In this document: piece by piece, positions 14,276 through 24,860 of the stretch
Layout of the letters: every line of letters starts with the position of its first letter
How positions within the stretch are numbered: the stretch's first letter is position 1
Source: Omphiscola glabra
Lineage: Eukaryota > Mollusca > Gastropoda > Lymnaeidae
DNA: 64,000 bases
Assembly: GCA_964017045.1 (NCBI GenBank)
Contig: OZ024808.1
Span: 3,373,666-3,437,665, forward strand
Direction of reading: 5' to 3'
Notes under the pieces: model-generated
Told to the model about the DNA's origin: nothing
What the model saw: only the letters and a program-made list of their open reading frames with translations
Database searches by the model: none
Position numbers and translations under genes: made by a program

Positions 14276-14446
14276 TATAAAAGGCTGAACGACTGAATGA
14301 GGAGGAGATCCTTTATATCACGAGACGTGCAGCGTGTATTATTATTATACTAACTCGAAACAGTGCTTTATTGTGTATAGATTTTCTTTCATTGTACAAC
14401 TTGAACTCATTGTATGTTTACATACTGTACCGGTACCAGCTATACA
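14276..14446 (+). promoter_or_regulatory. candidate TATA promoter with short first exon
   Basis: A canonical TATAAAAG box at 14276-14283 would place a start near 14305. About 140 bp downstream an ATG (14414) opens 11 codons that end at an aca/gtaagt donor (14447). This could be a promoter with a 5' exon, or the promoter/R region of a solo LTR from a retrotransposon: a TG...ACA span from 13638 to 14446 is possible, but I see no matching target-site duplication and no second LTR. The region 13638-14446 is otherwise non-repetitive. Confidence 0.3.
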
Positions 14447-14671
14447 GTAAGTTAATAATTTTAATCATATTCTCTTAATCTCAAATCACCAAGTTTGTGA
14501 TGTAAAAAAAAAAAAAAGACATCTTACAAACTGCGGGATTTTAGACTAAATTTTAATTAACCTAATTATTACTGAAACGTTGATATTTAACACCTAAAAA
14601 AAACAAACTGTTATACAGCACTAAACTCTAATTGACACCTAACATGAACTCTGCAGTGGAAAAATAGATCA

Positions 14672-14917
14672 ACTACTTGCGTCTGGATAGTTTGTCTCAT
14701 TGCAGAGCCATGCTTGCTGCCGTATGCTTTCTTTTAGTGTAAATAATGTTGTCAACTCCTTGGGTCTGGATAGTTTGTCTCATTGCAGAGCCATGCTTGC
14801 TGCCGTATGCTTTCTTTTAGTGTAAATAATGTTGTCAACTCCTTGGGTCTGGATAGTTTGTCTCATTGCAGAGCCATGCTTGCTGCCGTATGCTTTCTTT
14901 TAGTGTAAGTAATGTTG
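14672..14917 (+). repeat. 83-bp tandem repeat, 3 units
   Basis: Units contain gtctggatagtttgtctcat and tgcttgctgccgtatgcttt, nearly identical. Confidence 0.93.
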
Positions 14918-15053
14918 TTTTCATTGGGTCGTTGCTGTGCATGTCGGTATGTCCCATAATCCACGATATGGCGAGCATCACCACGCGTTGTAGTTCAGCC
15001 AGCGGCGGATGTGTTGTCCAAGGCGGATAATCACATTTCTTTTTAAATGGGAA

Positions 15054-15224
15054 AGTCTTTCATTCCAATCACAGACAGTGATGCTCTGGTCGTTAACATC
15101 ATAATATCTTACTAGACAAAACTATATCGGGACTTGTGGGTTAAAAGTCTTTGATTCCTATCACAGTCATGCTCTGGTCGTTAACATAATATCTTACTAG
15201 ACAAAACTATATCGGGACTTGTGG
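15054..15224 (+). repeat. 94-bp two-copy tandem repeat
   Basis: Copies start at gtctttcattcc (15054) and gtctttgattcc (15148) and share gctctggtcgttaacat and actatatcgggacttgtggg. Confidence 0.88.
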
Positions 15225-15339
15225 GCTACGGGGGGAAGTAACAAGTAGACCTGTCCCATTCTGCTACCTTTAAAAGTTAAATACATCTAAATCTCTATGA
15301 GACGATATGAATCCTAACAAACTTCAAAATTCTCCCACT

Positions 15340-15390
15340 TGAGGCATGCGCGCGCAATCCCCCCCCCTCCCCCCCTCCCCCCCCCCCCGT
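15340..15390. repeat. poly-C tract
   Basis: C-run interrupted by single T residues, preceded by gcatgcgcgcgc. Confidence 0.85.
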
Positions 15391-15519
15391 TGCGAAATAC
15401 TGAATAAGACCTTTCTGCTCTCAGCCCCTCACCTACATCGGTTACCCGACCCCCTCATCACTCGGCCTAGCTCTGGAACACATCAGCCCTCACAAGTCAC
15501 CGACACACTAAGAATGTGT

Positions 15520-15960
15520 TTATATCAGTCATGTTGTAACCCTGCTGTATCGGACCCTGCACGTGTACCTGTTTAACCTTCTCTCTCCCCACTAACACAT
15601 TGTGGAGTGGTTCTCCGTCAGACATAATGGATAGACCCCTGCCTCGGTCATGTTGTAACCCTGCACGTGTACCTCGTTAACCCTCTCACTCTCCACTAAC
15701 ACATAGGGGAGTGGTTCTCCGTCAGAAATAATGGATGGAACCCTTCCTCAGTCAGGTTGTAACCCTGCTGTATCAGACCTACATGGTTAACCTACCCACT
15801 AACACATTGGTTCTCAAACACAAGTAATGTATAGAACCCTTCATCGGACGTAGTGCCGAGTTTTAACACAAAGATCATGTACGTGTATCTGGTCAGTCTT
15901 CTCATTGTGTACTAACTCAATGGTTCTCAAACTCACTGTGCGTGTATATCCATTGTATTG
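15520..15960 (+). repeat. degenerate ~115-bp tandem repeat, about 3-4 units
   Basis: Recurring blocks tcatgttgtaaccctgc, cacgtgtacct, actaacaca and gtggttctccgtcaga, decaying to the right. Confidence 0.65.
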
Positions 15961-16023
15961 GAGAATGTACACTTTACACAATACTCACCCCAACTTAGTA
16001 TTGTGATAACAATGAAGACGTCG

Positions 16024-16036
16024 GTGACGTCACCGT
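16024..16036. promoter_or_regulatory. palindromic CRE-like site
   Basis: ggtgacgtcacc is a full TGACGTCA palindrome, the binding site of CREB/ATF factors. There is no promoter context, so function is unproven. Confidence 0.25.
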
Positions 16037-16089
16037 GGTTAGAGCGAATGAATCAGAATTATGATGATAACTAACGTTTATGGGACATG

Positions 16090-16335
16090 TCCTATAACTA
16101 ACATGCTCCAGTATTAGAGCAGTATATTAACACTCGGAGCTGTCATATAACCAACATGATCCAGTATTAGAGCAGTATGTTAACACTAGGAGCTGTCCTA
16201 CAACCAACATGCTCCAGTATTAGAGCAGTATGTTAACACTAGGAGCTGTCCTATAACTAACATGCTTCAGTATTAGAGCAGAATGTTATGGCCAGGAGCT
16301 GTCCTATAACCAACATGCTCCAGTATAAGAGCAAT
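16090..16335 (+). repeat. 53-bp minisatellite, about 5 units
   Basis: The motif acatgctccagtattagagc recurs at exact 53-bp steps (16101, 16154, 16207, 16260, 16313). Confidence 0.93.
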
Positions 16336-16560
16336 ATTATGTAAATATTACTATGTAAACCTTCTGCAGTAGGAACTTCACAATGTCACGCCGCTGTGCT
16401 GAGACCACTCTAGTACTATTTTATGGTTTGGAAATCTTCCCGTCTGACCACTATTTAACAAGGTGATGTCCAGCGATACTTCAATTGGACTGCCAGACCA
16501 TCTCGGCATACACGTCAATGTCCAGAACTGCTTAACTATTCTCAGAAGCCCGTGTTTGTA

Positions 16561-16748
16561 CAGCGTGGGCCACGAAATAGTAGCCTGCTTCCGGCGATAG
16601 TATGACAAAATCAGTGAGCAATTGGATTGTTTTTATTCACTTACCCACAAGTTACAGCACATGGATAAGTGAGTCTAAACAAGCCATGCAGTGGTTCATC
16701 TAATGATACTATCGCCGGAAGTGGGCTACTTTTTCGTGGCCCACCCTG
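16561..16748. mobile_element. 188-bp inverted-repeat element (MITE-like)
   Basis: Arms 16561-16603 and 16706-16748 are inverted repeats of 43 bp with only a few mismatches (cagcgtgggccacgaaat... against ...atttcgtggcccacgctg-like). About 100 bp lie between. Ends are CAG...CTG. I find no clear target-site duplication, so the superfamily is undetermined. Confidence 0.65.
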
Positions 16749-16784
16749 CTTAATAAGTTAAGTTCAAAATGTATTTTTTTTTTC

Positions 16785-17090
16785 TGTATCTGTCTGTCTG
16801 ACCACTAACTATCGATAATGTAAAAATTGAGAATCTGTCTGTTTGACCACTAACTATCGATAGTGTAAATATTTAATAACATGTCTGCCTGACCACTAAC
16901 TATCGATAAAGTAAAAGTTAACAGGTCTGCCTGACCACTAGCTAATCTTAATGTAATAGCTAAGAATATGTTTGTTTGACCGAAAGCTATCCTAAATGAG
17001 TTAAAAGTAACAGTTGAGAATATGTCTGTCTGACCACTAGCTATCCTAAATTGAACAGTTGAGAATCTTTCTGTCTGACCACAAACTAAA
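16785..17090 (+). repeat. degenerate minisatellite, about 6 units of ~45-65 bp
   Basis: Recurring gtctgtctgaccactaac and tatcgata followed by gtaaaa and ttgagaat blocks at uneven spacing. Confidence 0.75.
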
Positions 17091-17569
17091 ACTAATAAGA
17101 CAATGTCCAGACCCAGGCATCTATAGATCTGGTACTGGCGGTACTGGTAGCTCTGCTTTGGATCACGAGTAGAAATCCCCTCAGTATTCACGGATGTTAA
17201 TCACTAGTGATCTGTAAGTCGATAGTGTTCCAATGCGGTCTAGATCACTTGGCCGGTGCCAGACTTGACTCCCTTTACCCCCACCCCCTCCCAAGCAGAT
17301 TAAGTTCAGATGGCTGGTGTAGAGAATTAGGCCAGGAGGTCACAGTACACACGGCGACTCACGCTGATAAACACACTATGTCGGATTTATGTTTATTGTG
17401 TGATTAGTGGCATCATGGAGTCGTCTGTCTGTGAGAGAGTGTTTTGGAATATGGCTTGTCCTATAGATAATCTTTTGTTATTTACGTATTGTTTAAGTTT
17501 TGATAATAAGGTAAGCAATCATTCTAGTACATATGTATGTATATGGCAATGTTTATAGTTCGCCCTTGG
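17091..17569. other. unassigned spacer
   Basis: Non-repetitive; no gene recognised. Confidence 0.35.
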
Positions 17570-17755
17570 CATGCGAAGATGACCAAGGCTTCAACTTGAG
17601 TAGTAGCCTTGACTTGAGTAGCAGCCTTGACTAGAGTAGTAGCCTTGACTTGAGTAAGTCGCATTGACTTGATTGCATTGACTCGTCCTTGCCTATTTCA
17701 TCCAACGGCAAGACTTTCTCAAGACGACTGGAACTAGACCAGGATGCAGTAGATG
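17570..17755 (+). repeat. dispersed repeat R2, copy b
   Basis: Same left, internal 18-bp and right blocks as copy a at 5470-5780, but only about 4 internal units and no TAC tract: after gaccaggat it continues gcagtagatgacc. Confidence 0.8.
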
Positions 17756-17799
17756 ACCAGCAGTGATTCTTGTGTCTCACTGTGTTCTTAATGGGTTCC

Positions 17800-18885
17800 A
17801 CATAAGCTTAACGCGACAGTGACCGTCTCTTTATAGCATTCCGTGAGAATGACTAACTCAGTAAAGCATACCGTGAGAATCGATAACTCTGTATAGCATG
17901 CCGTGAGAATGACCAACTCTTCATAGCATACTGTGACAGTGACCAACTCTGTATAGCATACTGTGACAGTGACCAGCCCTGTACAGCATACTGGGACAGT
18001 GACCAACTCAGTATAGCATACTGTGACATTGACCAACTTTGTATAGCATTCTGTGACAGTGACCAACTCTGTTTAGCATACTGTGACAGTGACCAACTCT
18101 GTATAGCATACTGTGACAGTGACCAACTTTTTATAGCATACTGTGACAGTGACCAACTCTGTATAGCATTCTGTGACAGTGACCAACTCTGTTTAGCATA
18201 CTGTGACAGTGACCAACTCTGTATAGCATACTGTGACAGTGACCAACTCTGTATAGCATACTGTGACAGTGACCAACCCTGTACAGCATACTGTGACATT
18301 GCCCAACTCTGTATAGCATACTGTGACATTGACCAACTCTATATAGCATACTGTGACAGTAACCAACTCTGTATAGCATACTGTGACATTGACCAACTTT
18401 GTATAGCATTCTGTGACAGTGACCAACTCTGTATAGCATTCTGTGACAGTGACCAACTCTGTATAGCATACTGTGACAGTGACCAACTCTGTATAGCATA
18501 CTGTGACAGTGACCAACTCTGTATAGCATTCTGTGACAGTGTCCAACTCTGTATAGCATTCTGTGACAGTGACCAACTCTGTATAGCATTCTGTGACAAT
18601 GACCTACTCTGTATAGCATACTGTGACAGTGACCAACTCTGTATAGCATTCTGTGACAGTGACCTACTCAGTATAGCATTCTGTGACAGTGACCTACTCT
18701 GTATAGCATTCTATGACAATGACCAACTCTATATAGCATACTGTGACAGTGACCTACTCTGTATAGCATTATGTGACAGTGACCAACTCTATATAGCATA
18801 CTGTGACAGTGACCTACTCTGTATAGCATTCTGTGACAGTGACTAACTCTGTATAGCATACTGTGACAGTGACCAACTCTGTGGG
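17800..18885 (+). repeat. 30-bp minisatellite, about 35 units
   Basis: Unit gtatagcatactgtgacagt plus gaccaactct. Variants at the a/t of gcata/gcatt and at cagt/catt are interspersed. It opens frames on the minus strand because 30 is divisible by three; I do not regard these as coding. Confidence 0.96.
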
Positions 18886-19215
18886 GCTACTAGCTTTTAC
18901 AAACTAGCTTTTTCCAACATCTTGTCTAATAAACGCGTATGTGTTACTCAAACAGCTGGTAGGTGTTTGTGGAGGGTTGGGGGAGGGGGGCTCGTGCCCC
19001 TATCTGCGTTAAGGAAAGACTATCTACCAGTAAAAACTACAGTGCCTAATGATGCATCGCTAACATTGGTGTCTAGACTAGAGATGGGAAGTCCGAGTTC
19101 AGATCGGTAATAACAAAGGATGTAATAACAAAGGATGTAATAACCGTATAAAACCGCATTTTGTATTATTGCAATGAGTGCACGCGCTAAAACGACCAAG
19201 GCAGCGGGCACTTTC

Positions 19216-19247
<32 letters not shown>

Positions 19248-19274
19248 GCGGTGCGTTTGGGTTTGTTGTTGATC
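18886..19274. other. spacer with poly-T
   Basis: Contains a G-rich patch (about 18965-18990), a short ggatgtaataacaaa duplication (19110-19145) and an uninterrupted poly-T run at 19220-19247. Confidence 0.6.
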
Positions 19275-19460
19275 TTATAGAATCATCATACTACTGAGGC
19301 ATACTGCACTGCCTAGGGTCATGCTAGAATCATCATACTACTGAGGCATACTGCACTGCCTAGGGTCATGCTAGAATCATCATACTACTGAGGCATACTG
19401 CACTGCCTAGGGTCATGCTAGAATCATCATACTACTGAGGCATACTGCAATGCCTAGAAA
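19275..19460 (+). repeat. 47-bp minisatellite, 4 units
   Basis: Unit tagaatcatcatactactga plus ggcatactgcactgcctagggtcatgc, nearly identical. Confidence 0.95.
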
Positions 19461-19999
19461 AAACAAGAAAAACAAAAGAACTCACGGGAAACTTTCCTAT
19501 CCCGGGATATCCCGAATACACACTTTTAAAATACATTTTTTTTTTAAATTGATTTGAGCAAGGGACAGGTTGTCTCAAATTGTCGCTATAAGGATCTGTC
19601 TAATCAAATTAACAGCGCTGATCTATTAACCTCAGTAGCTCTAGTACATGGGTTCTCAAGCGTTTTCAAGCCACGACCACATTTGAATACATTAATCAAA
19701 GTGACCCTTATCCGATATATTAAAGGGGGAAAATTATTTTTAAAATGGTGGCAACTTATTGGGAATGAAAACAAAATAAAATGAGATTTTGCAGTATTGT
19801 AATGAACGATTGAAAATTTAACACAGACACAAAGACAGCAGGGAAGGAAAAGAAAGCTATTTTTAAAATTCAACATTGTTTGAGCCGGCGACACCAACAG
19901 AAAACCCTTCCCAACCCCTTTTACATGTCACGTCCCATGTGCTGCTAATCGTGCTCTACTAACTTTGACCAGGTGGTTTATGTGCCAAACTGCTTTCAG
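19461..19999. other. spacer with possible decayed hAT end
   Basis: At about 19648 catgggttctcaagcg and ccacgacca resemble one terminus of a hAT element; no partner end or target duplication found. Otherwise unassigned. Confidence 0.3.
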
Positions 20000-20495
20000 A
20001 TTATGTCGAGGTTTTTTTAATCCCTTCAATTAACTCCGCTTTTGTTTGCGGCTGACTGGCTTGCAAAATTTCGGACGGCTAATTGACCAACATCCTGTCA
20101 ACCTATCGAGCTGAAACTCGGAACATAGTCTCTTGCTGATGATGTCAACACATTCTGATACATTTTCAGCCCCGCCGCCCCCCCCCCCCAACCCAAACAT
20201 CAGATTTTTCCTGTTTATCAAGAGGAAGATGGCGGAAAGATGATTTCACAAAATAAAATTCCCGATAACTGCGCTAAATGAAATTCCTTTTTAAAACTTT
20301 CGCAATTGGAAAAATATGCGGTTGCAAGCCTTGAAAAACAAATTGTGGGGCGGGCACTAATTGGGATTCTTATAAAGTGTTACTTGTATGCATGTTTTGT
20401 CAAATTTTCAGACACCCCCCCCCCCCAAATGGTCAATAATACATTTAAAAAGGATTTATACGAAAAACTTTGTTTCTAGGGGTTGTTTAACTTCT
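20000..20495 (+). repeat. dispersed repeat R1, copy b
   Basis: Shares with copy c (30682-31265) ttaactncgcttttgtt, tcaacctatcgagctgaaac and gacaacacattct, and with copies a and c the right-hand blocks ending aaggatttata. C-runs at about 20170-20190 and 20413-20426. Confidence 0.78.
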
Positions 20496-20682
20496 TCCAA
20501 AATGACCTTAGTGAGACATATCTGGAGACATGATTTAACATTTCATTGTGTTTTTTTTTATTTTTATTTTTTGGGATTAGAGCTTCTTTTATCCCATTTT
20601 CCCTGGATAAGCGAAACTCCGGGAAATTAGAAACCCTAGTACTGCCCCTCTATCCACCCACGCATATCTGGCATCATCTAGG

Positions 20683-20760
20683 TCAGTGTTTCCCAACCTT
20701 TTTTGTGCCATGTCCCACCTAAGCCTTTCTAAACTTCCTATGTCCCCTGTATTATAGAGT
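20683..20760 (+). mobile_element. hAT-like 5' terminus, partial
   Basis: cagtgtttcccaacctttt then gtgccatgtcccacc is the form of many hAT termini. The matching opposite end was not found, so this is a fragment. Confidence 0.4.
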
Positions 20761-21389
20761 TCGGATTGGTTAGTACTCATTGACTTTGGAGTTCAGGTTC
20801 AGTGTGTTCGGTTCGCGATCGGTTCCATTCCCATCTATAGTTTAGATCCGCCTCTGTAACGCGCCCATCTTTCCGTTGAAGGCCCACGAATTCTACAATT
20901 TCGTTTAAAAAATCTACATTTTGAGTTATTCCACATTGAAAATTCAAACTGGCTTTGGCAAAAGGACTTTGGTGCATGTACATTCAAAATAAACAGTTCT
21001 ATATTCCTATATAACTGGCCATCGGTTATTTAATTCATATCTTAAAAGCGTGATGAAATTGTGGTGCTGGGAAGTTTAGGAGTAATTTTATTGCGCCAAA
21101 TGTGACACGTGACGTTCTCTTACAAAGCAGTTACCACAGAATGACGCACACAGCGATCACGATAGGTGGGGGATTAAAGCGTCATGTCTATTTATAGAAC
21201 ATTGGTGGGTTTTTCTCTCAGTGGTTTCTATTTATATATGAGGTTGGCCATCGATTTGTTAGAGACATATGTCTGTTATGATTGCAGTGCTCAATTTCTT
21301 TATCAGTCTCTATCTATTTCCTTTCTTAGTAACCTACTATATCCTCTCCAAAGTCATTTGACCTCTCACCTTGTACTCTCCATGTAACC
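20761..21389. other. unassigned spacer
   Basis: No gene or repeat recognised up to the SPIN-like element. Confidence 0.35.
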
Positions 21390-21569
21390 CAGCGGTTCTC
21401 AACCTGTGGGTCGCGAGACCCTTTACCAGGGGTCGGCCAAGACCTTCTGAAAACACGTATACTCTACAGTTATGAAATAGAAAAAAAAATAATTTTGTTG
21501 CTGGGGGTCGCCACAACATGAGGAACTGTATTAAAGGGTCGCGGCATTAGGAATGTTTGAGAACCACTG
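21390..21569. mobile_element. SPIN-like non-autonomous hAT transposon
   Basis: 180-bp element starting cagcggttctcaacctgtgg and ending in gagaaccactg, with a perfect 8-bp target-site duplication ATGTAACC (21382-21389 and 21570-21577). Internal blocks gggtcgcgagaccct, ggggtcg.ccaagacc, aaaacac, gggggtcgccacaacatgag, gaactgtattaaagggtcgc and ggcattaggaa match, as I remember it, the SPIN hAT family. SPIN was described as horizontally transferred among tetrapods and also reported in the snail Lymnaea. No transposase is encoded. Confidence 0.85.
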
Positions 21570-21749
21570 ATGTAACCACTGCTATCACATGCCGCAGGCT
21601 TTCCCCTACATCCCATCGCCATCTACTAAAACCCAAAATGCCACCCACACCCCTATTTTCTACATTATATCACCCTGACCTGACAGTAGTAGCCGTAGCC
21701 TCCCCATGTTCGCTTGATCTTACTCCTTTACCCTGTCATGCTTACTTTA

Positions 21750-22120
21750 TCATGTCCTACCCTACCATCTCCACCCACAACCTCCACTACGATGTCCACC
21801 CACACCCTCCACCCCACACTCTCCCCTACCATCTCCACCCACACCCTCCACCCCACACCCTCCCCTACCATCTCCACCCACAACCTCCACTACCATGTCC
21901 ACCCACACCCTCCACCCCACACCCTCCACTACCATCTTCACCCACATCCTCCACTACCATCTCCACCCACACCCTCCACAGTATCTCCAACCACCACTCT
22001 ACAATCAGACCATACTATCTCCGCCATCACCCCTATATCCCCATTATCACCCTCCCCGTACCATCCTCATCATCACCCTCGCCATACCATCCCCGCTATC
22101 ACCCTCCCCATGATTTGAAA
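21750..22120 (+). repeat. degenerate CCACCCACACCCTCCA-type repeat
   Basis: Pyrimidine-rich low-complexity array built on ccatctccacccacaccctc, decaying rightwards. Opens Pro/His/Thr frames that are not genes. Confidence 0.85.
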
Positions 22121-22619
22121 ATCAGCGTGCAGTTAGATTAACCACAACCGATGCATACTAAAGCAAATATAGTTGAGTAAATCAGGGCAAACTTCTAGCC
22201 ACACATGTGCTTAATGCACCCGTGGATGCCATGGACATGGATAATTGAGTCAGATCTAAATGGTCAAAAGAGAGAAAGGGGGAGGGGGGAACAGTAGAAT
22301 GAGGGGCATCAAAAGCTCAGGCTGGTCGGATTTAGGCATAGAATAATATCACGGTTGGTTCCCTTTGTATGGATGCTCTTGGTTTGCTTTGAATGACACA
22401 GCTTTTATTCCCGTGTGTAGACATTTGCATGTGTCAATTTGTTGAGTGCAATCAATACGTCACATTACCGTACTCTACCCCTTAAATTATCGTCATTAAA
22501 TTAACAAATATTTTCTCTCTATTTTTTGTGCGAAATGGAATATTAATACATTGCACTTGGTCACCCACAACAATATAGACATACAACTTCATGCTATTTT
22601 GCAGAGTATTTTTATTTTG
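22121..22619. other. unassigned spacer
   Basis: AT-rich; no gene or element recognised. Confidence 0.35.
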
Positions 22620-22802
22620 TGCCCGGACAGTTATGGAAGTGTCTAATTGTGATATTCAAATTCCCATTGCTTTGATACATCTGTTTGTGTCCTGACACTG
22701 ACAGTTATGGAAGTGTCTAGTTGTGATAGTCAAATGTCCATTGCTGTGATACATCTGTCTGTGTCCTGACACTGACAGTTATGGAAGTGTCTAGTTGTGA
22801 TA
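22620..22802 (+). repeat. 74-bp repeat, about 2.4 units
   Basis: gacagttatggaagtgtcta recurs at 22626, 22700 and 22774. The last, partial unit ends about 40 bp before the exon acceptor at 22839. Confidence 0.92.
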
Positions 22803-22839
22803 TACCTAACCACATAATCCACCTGCGTTTTTTGTACAG

Positions 22840-22975
22840 GTGTGAAGTGTGCAAGATGAATGTCCCCCACCGGGTGCTCACCCCCGAGGACAACCTCAAG
22901 ACGATGTCAAGGACACTGGAGTCTGGAGAGTACAACAGTGAATACCTGGCATCTCCACAAGGGGCTTTTTCCGAT
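22840..22975 (+). CDS. candidate upstream RALGPS exon (N-terminal)
   Basis: A 136-bp exon-like block: a tttttgtacag acceptor, one base completing a codon, 45 sense codons, then a gtgagt donor in phase 0. Its base composition (GC-rich, codon-like) stands out from the AT-rich repeats around it. The peptide begins CEVCKMNVPHRVLTPEDN and ends SEYLASPQGAFSD. I recognise no domain; two Cys in CEVC are not enough for a zinc finger. Its phase-0 end fits the phase-0 start of the exon at 56095, so it could be the variable N-terminal part of RalGPS across a 33-kb intron. A methionine at 22856 with A at -3 could be a start if this is a first coding exon. It could also belong to a different gene. A 74-bp repeat (22620-22802) ends just upstream of the acceptor. 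Confidence 0.55.
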
Positions 22976-23119
22976 GTGAGTACAACTGTATGTCTGCCTC
23001 TGTGTACATCTGTATATAATTTCATAACTGAATGTATCGATATGTCTCTCTATGTATACAACTGTGTACATTCTTAAACATTTAGTCTAGCTATAAGTCT
23101 GTCTCTGCGTTTATATTTA

Positions 23120-23310
23120 TATACTGTCAAAACTGGCTCTCTCACCACACCCTCTCTCTCTCTCTCTACTTTCTATCTTCCCATCTCTCTCCCCTCTATC
23201 TTTCTCACTCTCTCTATCCAGATTCTCTCTCCCACTCTCTTTCACCTCTTCATATCCAGATTTTCTCTCTACCCCTCTCTCTCCCGCCTCTCTCTCTCTC
23301 TCCACCCCTG
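23120..23310 (+). repeat. CT-rich low-complexity tract
   Basis: tctctc-rich sequence after the 22840-22975 exon. Confidence 0.85.
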
Positions 23311-23552
23311 CACCCTTATGTATCTTTCTTCTTTATGCCATTTTCATCCACCGTTCCTGTACCCGCTACTTCGTCTTTCCATGAAACAAAGAACCTGCTG
23401 TTTAATAAGACCGCTAGACCTGCCCCACCACCTGCCGCCTGTGACCTTACCGTCTAGAAATACTCAGTCTAAACTATATGCTCTATACATACGGGGAAGC
23501 GCCTGTCAATTTTTTTTAAAAATTGTGGACTCTCCTTCCGGTGCACTTGGTT

Positions 23553-23836
23553 GCTGTGTACACATTAATCCTACGGGGAGACCGTGCCTGTGTACACATT
23601 AGTCCTGCGGGGAGACCGTGCCTGTGTACACATTAGTCTTACTGGGAGACCGTGCCTGTGTACACATACGTCTTATGGGGAGACCATGCCTGTGTACACA
23701 TTAGTCCTGCGGGGGGGCATGCCTGTGTAAACATTAGTCTTGCGGGGAGACCTTGCCTGTGTACACATTAGTCTTACGGGGAGACCGTGTCTGTGTACAC
23801 ATTAGTCTTACGGGGAGACCGTGTCTGTGTACACAA
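23553..23836 (+). repeat. 34-bp minisatellite, about 8 units
   Basis: Unit acacattagtcttacgggga plus gaccgtgcctgtgt. Confidence 0.93.
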
Positions 23837-24154
23837 GTCATCGGCTGATTCCCTCGCATTTTACGCCAACTACCCCATATAAAATACCACTTACCGTCAC
23901 ATAGCATTAATATGTATGGAGCTGCACGTTCATGGTTCAAAGGTTAAGGACTTTTTTTTTAGAAATGTGTATTTTGAATTTTTTATTATTAAAGTTTAGT
24001 GTCAAATCATTGATTGCTTCCCTTGCTATCGCATTACTTCCTTTGATTAACTCTTGGGGGAGATGGGAACTGCTTTCTTGGGGCCCGTTTGTTGTCAGGA
24101 TTCCAGACCATGCCCATTACTGATTGACCTGTCAGCTGGTTGGTGGCTTCTTTA

Positions 24155-24860
24155 CGTCGTAGGACAGGCTGAGAGGGGGTTGGTGGGGCATAGGCTGAGA
24201 GAGAGTTGGTGGGGCATAGGCTGAGAGGAGGGTTTGGTGGGGCATAGGCTTAGATGGGGTTGGTGTGGCATAGGCTGAGAGAGGGTTTTGTGGGGCATAG
24301 GCTTAGATGGGGTTGGTGGGGCATAGGCCGAGAGAGGGTTGGTAGGGCATAGGCTGTGAGAGGGTTTGGTAGGGCATAGGCTGAGAGAGGGTTGGTGGGG
24401 CATAGGCTTAGAGAGGGTTGGTAGGGCATAGGCTGAGAGAGAGTTTGGTAGGGCATAGGCTGAGAGGGGGTTGGTGGGGCATAGGCTGAGAGGTGGTAGG
24501 GCATGGTAGGAAATATGCTGAGAGGTGGTAGGTCATGGTAGGAAATATGTTGATAGGTGGTAGGGCATGGCAGGGCGTATGCTGAGAGGATTGATAGGGC
24601 ATATACTGATATAGTTGGTAGGGCATATACTGATATAGTTGGTAGGGCATAGACTGAAAGTGTTTTTGTGGCATAGGTTAAGAGGATTTGTGGGGCAGAG
24701 GCTGAGAGGTTTGGTATGGCATAGGCTGAGAATTTTGTGGGGCATAAACCTAGAGTGTTGGTAGGGCATATGCTGAGAATTTGGTGGGGCATACACCTAG
24801 AGTGTTGTTAGGGCATAGGCTGAGAATTCGGTGAGGCGTAGGCTGAGAGGGTTGGTGCCT
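24155..24860 (+). repeat. ~24-bp degenerate minisatellite, about 28 units
   Basis: Unit built on ggttggtggggcataggctg with gaga spacers; a subregion (24490-24660) has longer units with catggtaggaaatatgctg and gcatatactgatatagttg. Confidence 0.9.

Noticed and set aside
13638..14446. Solo LTR of a retrotransposon
   Set aside because: TG...CA-like ends and a TATA box are present, but no 5-bp target duplication, primer-binding site or second copy was found; kept only as an alternative.
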